Source: Gemmobacter nectariphilus
Lineage (GTDB): Bacteria > Pseudomonadota > Alphaproteobacteria > Rhodobacterales > Rhodobacteraceae
NCBI GenBank assembly: GCA_020721445.1
Contig: DYMU01000001.1
Coordinates: 333,883-397,882, forward strand
Reading direction: 5' to 3'
DNA: 64,000 bases
Shown here: positions 17,069 to 26,193 of the stretch, in pieces
How the letters are laid out: every line of letters begins with the position of its first letter
Numbering within the stretch: position 1 is the stretch's first letter
Notes under the pieces: generated by a model
What the model was told of the DNA's origin: nothing
The model's input: only the letters and a program-made list of their open reading frames with translations
Databases searched by the model: none
Position numbers and translations under genes: made by a program

Positions 17069-17206
17069 ATGGACAATCGAACACGCATCGGCATCGCGTC
17101 CCTGCTGGCGCTGACCGCCCTGCTGGTTCTGATCGTGCCCTTCACGCTTGACCGCGCCCGGCCCAACCTGCCGCTGACCGAAGCCATCCAGACCCTGTTG
17201 AACTGA
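17069..17206 (+). CDS. 45-residue single-pass membrane protein between sucD and sucA
   Basis: The start MDNRTRIGIASLLALTALL is followed by VLIVPFTLDRA and a short polar tail ending in IQTLLN. One transmembrane helix runs from about residue 8 to 26, with a basic N-terminus that favours an in-out topology. A G-rich stretch (CAGGGGGGACAGGG) before the ATG can serve as ribosome-binding site. It starts 28 bases after sucD and ends 82 bases before sucA. No family is recognised. Its position in the operon and the clean helix support a real gene, but the evidence is limited by size. Confidence 0.5.
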   Translation: MDNRTRIGIASLLALTALLVLIVPFTLDRARPNLPLTEAIQTLLN

Positions 17207-17217
17207 ACACATCGACA

Positions 17218-17251
17218 GGGGGCAGAATTTTCGCAGAAAATTCGTGCCCCC
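17218..17251. repeat. Near-perfect inverted repeat before sucA
   Basis: GGGGGCA-GAATTTTC, loop GCA, GAAAATTC-GTGCCCCC: two arms of 15 bases that pair completely except for one bulged G. It lies between the 45-residue ORF and the sucA Shine-Dalgarno. It has no T-run, so it is more likely an RNA-processing or attenuating hairpin, or a dispersed palindrome, than a terminator. Confidence 0.6.
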
Positions 17252-17288
17252 ACCCCATCCGGCGCCACCCAAAGGAGAGGTGCAAGAT

Positions 17289-20246
17289 ATGACCGAGCAA
17301 TCCCCCAACAGCCAATTCCGTGCAGGATCTTTCCTTGACGGGGCCAATGCCGAATACATCGACCAGTTGCAGGCCCGCCACGCCACCGATCCGGCCTCGG
17401 TCGATCCGCAATGGGCCGAGTTCTTTCGCAGCCTTGGCGACTCTGATCTGGATGCCAAGCGCGCCGCCCATGGCCCGTCCTGGGCGCGTGCCGACTGGCC
17501 CCCCACCCCCACCGATGACCTGACCGCCGCGATGACCGGCGAATGGCCCGCCGCCCCGGTCAAGGAAGCCAAGGCAACCGCGCAAAAGATCGTCGCCAAA
17601 GCCGAAGACAATGGCGTCAGCCTGACCGATGCTCAGGTGCAGCGCGCCGTGCTCGACTCTATCCGCGCCCTGATGATCATCCGCGCCTACCGCATCCGTG
17701 GCCACCTGATCGCCGACGTTGATCCCCTGGGCATGCGCGACAAGACCCCTCACCCGGAACTTGACCCGCGCTCCTACGGCTTTACCGATGCCGACATGGA
17801 CCGGCCCGTTTTCCTTGACAAGGTGCTGGGTCTGGAAGTGGCCAGCATGCGCCAGATCATGGATATCGTGAAGCGCACCTATTGCGGCACATTTGCCCTG
17901 CAATACATGCATATTTCCGATCCCGAACAGGCAAGCTGGCTGAAAGAGCGGATCGAAGGCTATGGCAAAGAGATCGCCTTCACCCGCGAAGGCCGCCGCG
18001 CCATCCTGAACAAGCTGGTCGAGGCCGAGGGTTTCGAGAAGTTCCTGCACGTCAAATACATGGGCACCAAACGCTTTGGCCTTGATGGCGGCGAGGCGCT
18101 GATCCCGGCGATGGAAGCCATCATCAAGCGCGGCGGTCAGTTGGGCCTGAAGGAAATCGTCGTCGGCATGCCGCACCGTGGCCGCCTGTCGGTGCTGGCC
18201 AATGTGATGAGCAAACCCTATCGCGCGATTTTCCACGAATTTCAGGGCGGCTCTTACAAACCCGAAGACGTCGATGGCTCGGGCGATGTGAAATACCACC
18301 TTGGCGCGTCGTCGGACCGCGAATTTGATGGCAACAAGGTCCACCTGTCGCTGACCGCCAACCCCAGCCACCTTGAGGCCGTCAACCCGGTGGTGCTGGG
18401 CAAGGTCCGCGCCAAGCAGGACCAGTTCAACGATACCGACCGCACGATGGTTCTGCCCATATTGTTGCATGGCGATGCGGCCTTTGCCGGTCAGGGCGTT
18501 GTGGCCGAATGCTTCGGCCTGTCGGGCCTGAAGGGCCACCGCACCGGCGGCACCATCCATATCGTGGTCAACAACCAGATCGGCTTTACCACCGCGCCGG
18601 CGTTCAGCCGCTCGTCGCCCTATCCCACCGACATCGCCCTGATGGTCGAGGCGCCGATTTTCCACGTCAACGGCGACGACCCCGAGGCGGTGGTGCATGC
18701 CGCCAAGGTGGCGATCGAGTTTCGCCAGAAGTTCCACAAGGACGTGGTACTGGATATCTTCTGCTACCGTCGCTTTGGTCACAACGAAGGCGACGAGCCG
18801 ATGTTCACCAACCCGGCGATGTATACCACGATCAAAAAGCACAAGACGACGCTGCAACGCTATACCGAACGTCTGGTGCAAGATGGCCTGATCCCCGAAG
18901 GCGAGATCGAGGACATGAAGGCCGCCTTTCAGGCCCGCCTGAACGAAGAGTTCGAGGCCGGCCGGTCGTTCAAGCCCAACAAGGCCGACTGGCTGGATGG
19001 CCGCTGGTCCGGCTTTGACCGCGACAGCGAAGACCAAAACGCCAGTCACACCGCGATCAAGCCCGAAACCATGGCCGAAATCGGCGTCGCGCTGACCCGC
19101 GCGCCCGAAGGCTTTGACCTGCACAAGACCGTGGGCCGCCTGCTCGACGCCAAGGCCAAAATGTTTGCCGAAGGTCGCGGCTTTGACTGGGCCACCGCCG
19201 AGGCGCTTGCCTTTGGCAGTCTGGTCTCGGAAGGCTTCCCCGTGCGCCTGTCGGGGCAGGACTGCACCCGCGGCACCTTCAGCCAGCGCCACTCGGGTCT
19301 GGTCGATCAGACCACCGAAGAACGCTACTACCCGCTGAACCACATTCGGGCAGGGCAAGCCCGGTTCGATGTGATCGACTCGATGCTGTCGGAATATGCG
19401 GTGCTGGGCTTTGAATATGGCTACACCTTGTCGGAACCCAACGCCCTGACGCTGTGGGAAGCCCAGTTTGGCGATTTCGCCAATGGTGCGCAGATCATGT
19501 TTGATCAGTTCATCAACTCGGGCGAAAGCAAGTGGTTGCGGATGTCGGGTCTGGTCTGCCTGTTGCCACATGGCTACGAAGGTCAGGGGCCGGAACACTC
19601 CTCCGCCCGGCCGGAACGGTTCTTGCAGATGTCGGCCAACGACAACTGGATCGTGGCCAATGTCTCGACCCCGGCCAACTACTTCCACATCCTGCGCCGC
19701 CAGATCCACCGCCGCTTCCGCAAGCCGCTGATCCTGATGACGCCGAAATCGCTGCTGCGCCACCCGATGTGCGTCAGCGACGCCACCGCGTTCACCACCG
19801 GGTCAAAGTTCCGCCGCGTGCTTTGGGATGATGCGCAAAAGGGCCATTCCGACCTGACGCTGAAACCCGATGACCAGATCAAGCGCGTCGTCATGTGCTC
19901 GGGCAAGGTTTACTACGACCTGCTGGCCGAACGCGATGCGCGCGGTGCCGATGACATTTACCTCTTGCGGCTGGAACAGTTCTATCCGTTCCCGGTTCAA
20001 TCGCTGGTCAAGCAACTCGGGCGCTTCAAATCCGCCGAGGTGATCTGGTGCCAGGAAGAGCCGAAGAACCAAGGCTACTGGACCTTTGTCGAGCCGAACA
20101 TCGAATGGGTGCTGACCAAGATCGGCGCCAGCCATGCCCGCCCGCGCTATGTCGGCCGTGCGGCCGCCGCCTCGCCCGCCACTGGCCTTGCCAGCCGCCA
20201 CAAGGCCGAACAAGACGCCCTGGTGTCCGAGGCCCTGACACTCTGA
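17289..20246 (+). CDS. sucA: 2-oxoglutarate dehydrogenase E1 component
   Basis: A 985-residue thiamine-diphosphate enzyme that decarboxylates 2-oxoglutarate and transfers the succinyl group to the E2 lipoyl arm. The N-terminus includes [21 protein letters not shown], the typical E1 N-terminal segment. Middle motifs are [26 protein letters not shown] and [15 protein letters not shown]. The ThDP-binding region is [14 protein letters not shown] with VNNQIGFTT. The C-terminal transketolase half has [19 protein letters not shown] and the [20 protein letters not shown] block. An AGGAGAGG sequence lies 7-14 bases before the ATG. Confidence 0.97.
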   Translation: MTEQSPNSQFRAGSFLDGANAEYIDQLQARHATDPASVDPQWAEFFRSLGDSDLDAKRAAHGPSWARADWPPTPTDDLTAAMTGEWPAAPVKEAKATAQKIVAKAEDNGVSLTDAQVQRAVLDSIRALMIIRAYRIRGHLIADVDPLGMRDKTPHPELDPRSYGFTDADMDRPVFLDKVLGLEVASMRQIMDIVKRTYCGTFALQYMHISDPEQASWLKERIEGYGKEIAFTREGRRAILNKLVEAEGFEKFLHVKYMGTKRFGLDGGEALIPAMEAIIKRGGQLGLKEIVVGMPHRGRLSVLANVMSKPYRAIFHEFQGGSYKPEDVDGSGDVKYHLGASSDREFDGNKVHLSLTANPSHLEAVNPVVLGKVRAKQDQFNDTDRTMVLPILLHGDAAFAGQGVVAECFGLSGLKGHRTGGTIHIVVNNQIGFTTAPAFSRSSPYPTDIALMVEAPIFHVNGDDPEAVVHAAKVAIEFRQKFHKDVVLDIFCYRRFGHNEGDEPMFTNPAMYTTIKKHKTTLQRYTERLVQDGLIPEGEIEDMKAAFQARLNEEFEAGRSFKPNKADWLDGRWSGFDRDSEDQNASHTAIKPETMAEIGVALTRAPEGFDLHKTVGRLLDAKAKMFAEGRGFDWATAEALAFGSLVSEGFPVRLSGQDCTRGTFSQRHSGLVDQTTEERYYPLNHIRAGQARFDVIDSMLSEYAVLGFEYGYTLSEPNALTLWEAQFGDFANGAQIMFDQFINSGESKWLRMSGLVCLLPHGYEGQGPEHSSARPERFLQMSANDNWIVANVSTPANYFHILRRQIHRRFRKPLILMTPKSLLRHPMCVSDATAFTTGSKFRRVLWDDAQKGHSDLTLKPDDQIKRVVMCSGKVYYDLLAERDARGADDIYLLRLEQFYPFPVQSLVKQLGRFKSAEVIWCQEEPKNQGYWTFVEPNIEWVLTKIGASHARPRYVGRAAAASPATGLASRHKAEQDALVSEALTL

Positions 20247-20317
20247 TCGCCGCAGGGCCCACCCGGCCCTGCCCGCCCCCGTCTAGACCGCCCGAAGTGG
20301 CGCAGAGGAAGAAGAAA

Positions 20318-21562
20318 ATGACCGACGTGATGGTTCCCGCCCTTGGCGAATCCGTGTCCGAGGCCACCGTATCGACCTGGTTCAAGAAGCCGGGCGATGC
20401 GGTCAAGCAAGACGAAATGCTGTGCGAGCTGGAAACCGACAAGGTCTCGGTCGAAGTGCCCGCCCCGGTGTCGGGCGTGCTGGCCGAGATTCTGGTGCCC
20501 GAAGGCACCACCGTCGCCGCCAACGCAAGGCTTGGCATCATCACCGAAGGCGCCACCGCCACCACCAAGGCCGAGCCCAAGGCAACCGACGCAACCGCCG
20601 TCAACTCTCCCGGCGCCGGACCGGAAACCCCCGCCCTGCGCGCCGATGTCGAAGATGCCCCCTCCGCCAAAAAGGCGATGGCCGAGGCCGGACTTTCGCC
20701 CGATCAGGTGCAGGGCAGCGGCCGCGATGGCCGCATCATGAAGGAAGACGTGGCCCGCGCGGTGGACCACGCCCCCACCCCCGCCCCGATGCCGACGCCC
20801 GCCCCCGCCCCCGCCCCCGCCCCGGCCTCCGTGCCGCGCGGCCCGGTGGCCGCCGATGACGCCGCCCGCGAGGAACGCGTCAAGATGACCCGCCTGCGCG
20901 CCACCATCGCCCGTCGCCTGAAAGACGCGCAAAACAGCGCCGCCATGCTGACCACCTATAACGAGGTGGACATGTCCGGCATCATGGCCCTGCGCAACGA
21001 ATACAAGGACGCCTTCGAGAAAAAGCACGGCGTCAAGCTGGGCTTCATGTCCTTCTTCGTCAAAGCCTGCACCCATGCCCTGAAAGAGGTGCCCGAGGTC
21101 AACGCCGAAATCGACGGCGGCGACATCATCTACAAACACTACGTCCACATGGGCGTGGCCGTCGGCACCCCCTCGGGCCTTGTCGTGCCCGTGGTCCGCG
21201 ACGCCGACCAGATGGGCTTTTCGCAGATCGAGAAAAAGATCGCCGAACTGGGGGCCCGCGCCCGTGACGGCAAGCTGAGCATGGCCGAAATGCAGGGTGG
21301 GTCGTTCACCATCTCGAACGGCGGCGTCTACGGCTCGCTGATGTCCTCGCCCATCCTGAACCCGCCGCAATCGGGCATCCTCGGCATGCACAAGATCCAG
21401 GACCGCCCCGTCGTGGTAAACGGCCAGATCGTCATCCGCCCGATGATGTATCTCGCGCTCAGCTACGACCACCGGATTGTGGACGGCAAAGGCGCGGTGA
21501 CGTTCCTTGTGCGCGTGAAAGAGGCGCTGGAAGACCCGCGCCGCTTGCTGATGGATTTGTGA
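20318..21562 (+). CDS. sucB: 2-oxoglutarate dehydrogenase E2 (dihydrolipoyl succinyltransferase)
   Basis: A 414-residue acyltransferase core of the complex. Domain order: one lipoyl domain (residues 1-76, lipoylated K42 in ETDKVSVEV), an Ala/Pro linker, a peripheral subunit-binding domain (around [28 protein letters not shown]), a Pro/Ala linker, and the catalytic domain from about residue 190 with [13 protein letters not shown] containing the catalytic His and Asp. The chosen ATG gives [19 protein letters not shown], the standard start. It follows sucA after 71 bases. Confidence 0.97.
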   Translation: MTDVMVPALGESVSEATVSTWFKKPGDAVKQDEMLCELETDKVSVEVPAPVSGVLAEILVPEGTTVAANARLGIITEGATATTKAEPKATDATAVNSPGAGPETPALRADVEDAPSAKKAMAEAGLSPDQVQGSGRDGRIMKEDVARAVDHAPTPAPMPTPAPAPAPAPASVPRGPVAADDAAREERVKMTRLRATIARRLKDAQNSAAMLTTYNEVDMSGIMALRNEYKDAFEKKHGVKLGFMSFFVKACTHALKEVPEVNAEIDGGDIIYKHYVHMGVAVGTPSGLVVPVVRDADQMGFSQIEKKIAELGARARDGKLSMAEMQGGSFTISNGGVYGSLMSSPILNPPQSGILGMHKIQDRPVVVNGQIVIRPMMYLALSYDHRIVDGKGAVTFLVRVKEALEDPRRLLMDL

Positions 21563-21571
21563 GGGTCAGCA

Positions 21572-22072
21572 ATGGGAACCAGAGGCTCGCATGCGGAACT
21601 TCTTTCCGAGTTTCATCGCCTCTGCGACGTCTTCGATTGCATGGATGAGTGCGCTTATCTTGGACACGACGACCCGGAGCGATTTGGCGGCCACAGGTTC
21701 GGCCCAATTGAAAGGCAGGCAGCCTTGGCAAGCGTCGCCACAAAGACCTCGACGCCCGCCCAGATCGTTTCCGGCGTCCGAGAGGCGCTGAACGATTGCT
21801 CCCTTGGTCTCCTCGATGTTCTTCGTCAGAACCCAATGCGGTTTCGAACGATCCTTGACAGCTATCGGTCCCAGACCGGGCGCGATTACTTCGATGATGC
21901 CGGCCATCCAAAGAAGTTGCTTAAGGCATTGCTCCGTCGCAACAAACTTAACGATGAGACAGAATATCGTCTTCTTCACGCCTTTCTCTGCGATTTCTCC
22001 TCTTCGATGACCGAAGCCGAACGCCAGAAGGGCGACGCGCTTTTAGCAGCATATCAGCCGAGAACCGAATGA
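21572..22072 (+). CDS. Orphan hypothetical protein in the odh cluster, lower G+C
   Basis: A 166-residue soluble protein with no signal peptide or membrane helix and no family I recognise. It contains a Cys/His-rich N-terminus (HRLCDVFDCMDECAYLGHD) and a helical, basic middle (HPKKLLKALLRRNKLNDETEYRLLHAFL). Base composition drops to about 50% G+C in lines I counted, against about two thirds in the neighbours. It starts ten bases after the sucB stop behind a GAGGG. The composition and its place between sucB and lpdA suggest later insertion. The opposite strand is also open but has poorer start signals. Confidence 0.55.
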   Translation: MGTRGSHAELLSEFHRLCDVFDCMDECAYLGHDDPERFGGHRFGPIERQAALASVATKTSTPAQIVSGVREALNDCSLGLLDVLRQNPMRFRTILDSYRSQTGRDYFDDAGHPKKLLKALLRRNKLNDETEYRLLHAFLCDFSSSMTEAERQKGDALLAAYQPRTE

Positions 22073-22087
22073 CTAACCTCACCCCCA

Positions 22088-22142
22088 CAGCCGCGCAAAG
22101 CGCCTCCCCTCCCCCTCGTGGGGAAGGGATGGGGGTGGGGGG
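22088..22142. repeat. CT/GA-rich palindromic element before the MAPEG gene
   Basis: CCCCTCCCCCTCGTGGGGA followed by AGGGATGGGGGTGGGG forms an imperfect inverted repeat. It fills the 91-base gap between the orphan ORF and the MAPEG gene. It looks like a dispersed palindromic repeat unit. I found only this copy in the window. Confidence 0.4.
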
Positions 22143-22163
22143 CACTTCCACCGAAGGCACCCC

Positions 22164-22559
22164 ATGACCCCAGAACTCACCGCTCTCGCCCTCGCAGGCC
22201 TCCTGCAAACCGCGCAATTCCTGATCTTCGCCATCCCCGCGAACCTCGAACTTGGCACCAAATACACCGCCGGCAGCCGCGACAAACCCCCGGCGCAGCC
22301 TTTGTCCACCCTGGCGGGCCGCCTGCAACGCGCGCTGAACAACCATTTTGAAGGGCTGATCCTGTTCACCCTCGCCGTGGTCGTCGTCACCCTCGGCCAG
22401 CAATCCACCCTCGTGACGCAGACCGCTGCATGGGCCTATCTCGCGGCCCGCGTCCTCTACATCCCCGCCTACGCCCTTGGCCTCGCCCCGTGGCGCTCGG
22501 TCATCTGGGGCGTGGGCTTTTTCGCAACCGTCCTGATGCTGGTTGCGGCCCTGATCTAG
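22164..22559 (+). CDS. MAPEG-family membrane protein
   Basis: A 131-residue protein with four hydrophobic segments (near residues 4-24, 58-80, 85-105, 110-130). RLQRALNNHFEGLILFTLAV and AARVLYIPAYALGLAPWRSVIW match the MAPEG family (membrane-associated eicosanoid and glutathione proteins; bacterial members are mostly uncharacterised). It lies between the orphan ORF and lpdA in the same direction. Its link to the dehydrogenase complex is only positional. Confidence 0.8.
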   Translation: MTPELTALALAGLLQTAQFLIFAIPANLELGTKYTAGSRDKPPAQPLSTLAGRLQRALNNHFEGLILFTLAVVVVTLGQQSTLVTQTAAWAYLAARVLYIPAYALGLAPWRSVIWGVGFFATVLMLVAALI

Positions 22560-22564
22560 GCCAT

Positions 22565-22613
22565 TCCTCTTGGCCCAAATACCCCGCGGGGGTCCGGGGG
22601 CGCGAAGCCCCCG
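22565..22613. repeat. Interspersed CCAAATAC repeat, copy 3
   Basis: TTCCTCTTGGCCCAAATACC followed by CCG-rich sequence and the hairpin GGGGG-CGCGAAG-CCCCC. The first 22 bases match the copy at 59582-59645. It lies in the 80-base gap between the MAPEG gene and lpdA, and may also attenuate or protect the transcript. Confidence 0.6.
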
Positions 22614-22639
22614 GTGCACCCCATCCATAGGAGACGACC

Positions 22640-24028
22640 ATGGCAGAGTTTGACGTAATCATCATCGGCGGCGGCCCCGGCGGCTATGTCTGCGCCATCC
22701 GTTGTGCGCAGTTGGGCCTCAAGGTGGCCTGCGTCGAAGGCCGCGACAGCCTTGGCGGCACCTGCCTGAACATCGGCTGCATCCCGTCCAAGGCGCTCTT
22801 GAACGCCACCCATCAGCTTCATGAAGTCCATGAAAACTTTGAAAAAATGGGCCTGATGGGGGCTGCGCCACGGGTCGATTGGGCGCGCATGCAGGCCTAC
22901 AAGGACGATGTGATCGCCGGCAACACCAAGGGCATCGAGTTTCTGTTCAAGAAAAACAAGGTCACCTGGCTGAAAGGCTGGGCCACGATCCCCGCAGCGG
23001 GCCAGGTGCAGGTGGGCGACGACACCCACAGCGCGAAAAACATCGTGATTGCAACGGGGTCCGAGCCATCCACCCTGCCCGGCGTCACGGTGGACGAGGG
23101 GACGATCGTCACCTCGACCGGGGCGCTTGCCCTGCCAAAGATCCCGAAGTCGATGGTCGTCATCGGTGCCGGGGTGATCGGGCTGGAAATGGGCTCGGTC
23201 TATACCCGTCTGGGCACGCAGGTAACGGTGGTGGAATACCTTGACACCATCACCCCCGGCATGGACGCCGAGGTGGCGAAGGCTTTCCAGAAAATCCTGA
23301 CCAAACAGGGCCTGAAGTTCATCCTTGGTGCCGCGGTGCAGGGCGCCGAGGCTGGCAAGAAGGGCGCAAAGGTCAGCTACAAACTGCGCAAGGACGACAG
23401 CGCGCATGAGTTGGAGGCCGATGTGGTTCTGGTCGCCACCGGGCGCAAACCCTACACCGCCGGCTTGGGGCTGGAAGGGCTGGGGGTTGCGATGCTGCCG
23501 CGCGGCCAGATCAAGACCGACGGGCATTTTGCCACCAATATCAAGGGCCTCTATGCCATCGGCGATGCCATCATCGGCCCGATGCTGGCGCACAAGGCCG
23601 AGGATGAAGGCATGGCCATGGCCGAAATCCTTGGCGGCAAGCACGGCCACGTCAACTATGGGGTCATTCCCGGTGTGGTCTACACCACGCCCGAGGTGGC
23701 CAGCGTGGGTGCCACCGAAGAGCAGTTGAAGGAAGAAGGCCGCGCCTACAAGGTCGGCAAGTTCAGCTTCATGGGCAACGGCCGCGCCAAGGCGGTGTTT
23801 CAGGCCGATGGCTTTGTCAAGATCCTTGCCGACAAGGCCACCGACCGCATCCTTGGCGCGCATATCATCGGCCCGATGGCGGGCGATCTGATCCACGAGG
23901 TCTGCGTCGCGATGGAGTTTGGCGCATCAGCCCAGGATCTTGCGTTGACCTGCCACGCCCACCCCACCTACAGCGAGGCCGTGCGCGAAGCGGCCCTTGC
24001 CTGCGGCGATGGTGCCATCCACGCCTGA
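22640..24028 (+). CDS. lpdA: Dihydrolipoyl dehydrogenase (E3)
   Basis: A 462-residue FAD enzyme that reoxidises the dihydrolipoyl arm of E2 with NAD. The FAD Rossmann motif is [14 protein letters not shown]. The redox disulfide is C42/C47 in [13 protein letters not shown]. The NAD-binding [12 protein letters not shown] and the second FAD motif YAIGDAI are in place, and the catalytic His-Glu pair is near the C-terminus (CHAHPTYSE). It ends the suc-odh cluster and is followed by a strong hairpin. Confidence 0.96.
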   Translation: MAEFDVIIIGGGPGGYVCAIRCAQLGLKVACVEGRDSLGGTCLNIGCIPSKALLNATHQLHEVHENFEKMGLMGAAPRVDWARMQAYKDDVIAGNTKGIEFLFKKNKVTWLKGWATIPAAGQVQVGDDTHSAKNIVIATGSEPSTLPGVTVDEGTIVTSTGALALPKIPKSMVVIGAGVIGLEMGSVYTRLGTQVTVVEYLDTITPGMDAEVAKAFQKILTKQGLKFILGAAVQGAEAGKKGAKVSYKLRKDDSAHELEADVVLVATGRKPYTAGLGLEGLGVAMLPRGQIKTDGHFATNIKGLYAIGDAIIGPMLAHKAEDEGMAMAEILGGKHGHVNYGVIPGVVYTTPEVASVGATEEQLKEEGRAYKVGKFSFMGNGRAKAVFQADGFVKILADKATDRILGAHIIGPMAGDLIHEVCVAMEFGASAQDLALTCHAHPTYSEAVREAALACGDGAIHA

Positions 24029-24051
24029 ATCCTTGCCAAAGGGTTAACTCA

Positions 24052-24083
24052 GGCCGCCAAGGGATTGATTTCCTTTGGCGGCC
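24052..24083. terminator. Hairpin between lpdA and the GntR gene
   Basis: GGCCGCCAAGGGA and TCCTTTGGCGGCC pair over 13 bases with one G-U, around a short loop. It separates the convergent lpdA and GntR genes. No T-run follows on the plus strand, so it may be a weak or factor-assisted terminator. Confidence 0.55.
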
Positions 24084-24114
24084 CTTGCGTCCCACGGTGG
24101 GACGGCCACAAGGC

Positions 24115-24765
24115 TCACCCCGCCAGATGCCGCAGACCTTGCGTCACATCCGTGCGCACCGCCAGCCGTAACCCCGGCTCGTCGCCGGCCTTGAGCGCGG
24201 CCAGAATGATCCGGTGATGGTGCGGCGGCTCCTTGCGGCGCAGGCGCGAATACAGCGCCCGCATGGTCGGCCCCAGTTGCAGCCAGACGGTTTCGCAAAT
24301 CGCCAGCATCGCCGGGGCCTGCGCGCGCAGATACAGCGTGCGGTGAAACTCAAGGTTGGTGCGGACATAGGCCACCGCATCCTGCCGCAACACCGCATCG
24401 GCATTCAGCGCGTTGATCGCCGCCAGCCGTTCGATCAGCGCGAAATGCGCCCTTGGCAGGGCACGGGCCGCCAGCTCGGGTTCCAGAAGTGCCCGGATCG
24501 CGGCCAGTTCCTCGATCCGCTCGGGCGACAGCTCGGGCGTCGACACCCGCCCCGAGGAGGAAATCGTCAACGCCCCTTCGGCCACCAGCCGCCGGATCGC
24601 CTCACGCGCCGGGGTCATCGACACGCCATGGTCCTTTGCCAGCCCGCGCAGGGTCAGCGGATGGCCGGGGGGCACCTCGCCATGCATCACCTGCTGGCGC
24701 AGGCTGCGATACAGCCGTTCATGTGCGGCGGCGTTGGGGTCGGTGGGGCGCGGGGTGATCGGCAT
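24115..24765 (-). CDS. GntR-family regulator, FCD subfamily
   Basis: A 216-residue regulator. The winged helix domain takes residues 15-80 (YRSLRQQVMHGEVPPGHPLTLRGLAKDHGVSMTPAREAIRRL). The C-terminal FCD domain is all-helical, with the metal-binding pattern suggested by NLEFHRTLYLRAQ and HHHRIILAALKAGD. FCD regulators usually sense organic acids. It is convergent with lpdA. Target genes cannot be assigned from this window. Confidence 0.88.
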   Translation of the reverse strand: MPITPRPTDPNAAAHERLYRSLRQQVMHGEVPPGHPLTLRGLAKDHGVSMTPAREAIRRLVAEGALTISSSGRVSTPELSPERIEELAAIRALLEPELAARALPRAHFALIERLAAINALNADAVLRQDAVAYVRTNLEFHRTLYLRAQAPAMLAICETVWLQLGPTMRALYSRLRRKEPPHHHRIILAALKAGDEPGLRLAVRTDVTQGLRHLAG

Positions 24766-24798
24766 GGGGCTTAGGCAAGCATCGCTTTGCGGCCGGGG

Positions 24799-25503
24799 TC
24801 AAGCCTCGGCATCACCGCTGGGGCCAAAGACATAGCCATGCAATGCCTGCCCGTCGCGATGCAGCCAACTGCGCTGCACCTGCCAGCGGGGAAACAACCG
24901 CTCGACCACCGCCCAGAACGCGGGTGAGTGGTTCATTTCAGCCAGATGCGACACCTCATGCGCCGCCACGTAATCCAGCACCGAAGGCGGCGCCAGGATC
25001 AGCCGCCACGAAAACATCAGCGCCCCGTCCGGCGCGCAAGACCCCCAGCGAGACCGCGTGTCGCGCAGCGTCAGCCGGGTGTAGGGGCGGCCAAGGACAG
25101 CCGCATGCCGGTCGCAGGCGGCGGCCAGACGGTCGCGCGCCAGCACCTTCAGATAGGCCCCGGCCCGCACCCCCGCTTGGCCCGGATCGCCGGGCACCAA
25201 CAGCGTATCGTCTTCCAGACGCACCGACCGCCCCGCACCGGGAACCAGCTGCACCATCCGCCCTTCGACCGGCACCAGATCGCCCAGACCCACGGCCTTT
25301 CGTCCCGGCATCTCGGCCAGGGTCCGGCGAATCCAGCCCTCTTGCTCGGCGGCAAAGCGCAGGGCCTCGGACTCACGCGCGCGCAGCGGCATCGACAGCG
25401 TCACCCGCCCATCCAGCCGCGACACCCGCAGCGAAAACCGCCGCGACCGGGCTGACCGGCGCAGGGTGATATCAACAGGGGGAAAACCGGGAAGTTGGGG
25501 CAT
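24799..25503 (-). CDS. YgjP/DUF45-type M48 metallopeptidase
   Basis: A 234-residue protein. The zinc site is HEVSHLAEMNHSPAFW (HExxH plus a downstream His), the hallmark of the YgjP-like family. Upstream RWGSC(A)PDGALMFSWRLI and the C-terminal WRQ-like tail are also family features. No signal peptide is present, so it is probably cytoplasmic. The frame remains open for over 160 codons upstream across the FYDLN gene on the other strand, but the family N-terminus starts at ATG 25503. Confidence 0.85.
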   Translation of the reverse strand: MPQLPGFPPVDITLRRSARSRRFSLRVSRLDGRVTLSMPLRARESEALRFAAEQEGWIRRTLAEMPGRKAVGLGDLVPVEGRMVQLVPGAGRSVRLEDDTLLVPGDPGQAGVRAGAYLKVLARDRLAAACDRHAAVLGRPYTRLTLRDTRSRWGSCAPDGALMFSWRLILAPPSVLDYVAAHEVSHLAEMNHSPAFWAVVERLFPRWQVQRSWLHRDGQALHGYVFGPSGDAEA

Positions 25504-25586
25504 CTGACGCTCTTGAACCACCCCTCCAGAATAGCCAGCTTGACATTGGCCGCAATGGGGACAAAAGCCTTTGACAGACGCGGGCC

Positions 25587-25614
25587 CTTGTGGCAAGCGA
25601 CACCGTCTTACAAT
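25587..25614 (+). promoter_or_regulatory. Candidate promoter of the FYDLN-acid gene
   Basis: CTTGTG (25587-25592), 16-base spacer and TACAAT (25609-25614). The -10 hexamer matches the housekeeping consensus in five of six positions and the -35 is weak. It lies 25 bases before the start codon. Confidence 0.35.
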
Positions 25615-25638
25615 CTGCACAGCCTTAAGGGAAACACC

Positions 25639-25971
25639 ATGCCCAAGGAAGAATGGGGTACAAAGCGTATCTGCCCGACCACCGGCAAACGCTTTTACGA
25701 CCTGAACCGCACCCCGATCGTCAGCCCCTACACGGGTGAGGTCGTGGATATCGAAACCGCCCGCCGCAAGATGGCGGCCTCGGTCATTGCCCGTGTCGTG
25801 CCTGAAAAGGACGATGAGGTGCTGGTCGATGATCTGGAAGCCGAAGACGATCTGCTGGAAACCCCGGCAGACGATACGGAACTGGATGATGATCTTCTGG
25901 AAGACGATACCGATGACAACGTCTCGCTGGATGAATTGGCCGATGTGGCCGGCGACGAAGACGAGGTCTGA
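25639..25971 (+). CDS. FYDLN acid domain protein (TIGR02300 family)
   Basis: A 110-residue protein. The N-terminal half holds KEEWGTKRICPTTGKRFYDLN and VSPYTGE, the family signature, with a rubredoxin-knuckle-like CP..G. The C-terminal 55 residues are dominated by Asp and Glu (LEAEDDLLETPADD, DDDLLEDDTDD), so it is extremely acidic. The family is widespread in Alphaproteobacteria and has no proven function. It precedes tRNA-Ala, which has its own promoter. Confidence 0.88.
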   Translation: MPKEEWGTKRICPTTGKRFYDLNRTPIVSPYTGEVVDIETARRKMAASVIARVVPEKDDEVLVDDLEAEDDLLETPADDTELDDDLLEDDTDDNVSLDELADVAGDEDEV

Positions 25972-26009
25972 GTTTTCGCAACCGCGCGGGTTTGAGGTCA
26001 AAAAACCAC

Positions 26010-26038
26010 TTGCACCCCCCCGCGCCCTCGCCTAAACA
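26010..26038 (+). promoter_or_regulatory. Promoter of tRNA-Ala
   Basis: TTGCAC (26010-26015), 17-base spacer, TAAACA (26033-26038). The predicted start is around 26045, about 30 bases before the mature tRNA, leaving a short 5' leader for RNase P. Confidence 0.55.
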
Positions 26039-26074
26039 CCGCCCATCGAAGCGGAAACGCGTCGATATCCCGGT

Positions 26075-26150
<76 letters not shown>

Positions 26151-26163
26151 AACTTAAAAAGAC

Positions 26164-26186
26164 AGCCGCCTTCGGGCGGCTTTTTT
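26164..26186. terminator. Bidirectional intrinsic terminator
   Basis: AGCCGCC-TTCG-GGCGGCT followed by a six-T run ends the tRNA transcript. On the minus strand the same hairpin is followed by GTCTTTTT, so it also ends the acetate operon. The UUCG loop is especially stable. Confidence 0.85.
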
Positions 26187-26193
26187 GTTGGCG

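Noticed and set aside
17142..19763. Long open minus-strand frame opposite sucA
   Set aside because: Low-complexity Gly/His/Gln/Val composition and a position fully inside sucA mark it as a codon-bias shadow.
21566..21979. 137-codon minus-strand ORF opposite the low-G+C orphan gene
   Set aside because: It begins inside the plus-strand ORF without a good ribosome-binding site and would be isolated against the operon direction. The plus ORF fits the operon better, although this is not fully certain.
22088..22142. Possible CRISPR or tandem repeat
   Set aside because: It is a single imperfect palindrome with no spacer-repeat periodicity. No CRISPR array or cas gene was seen in the window.
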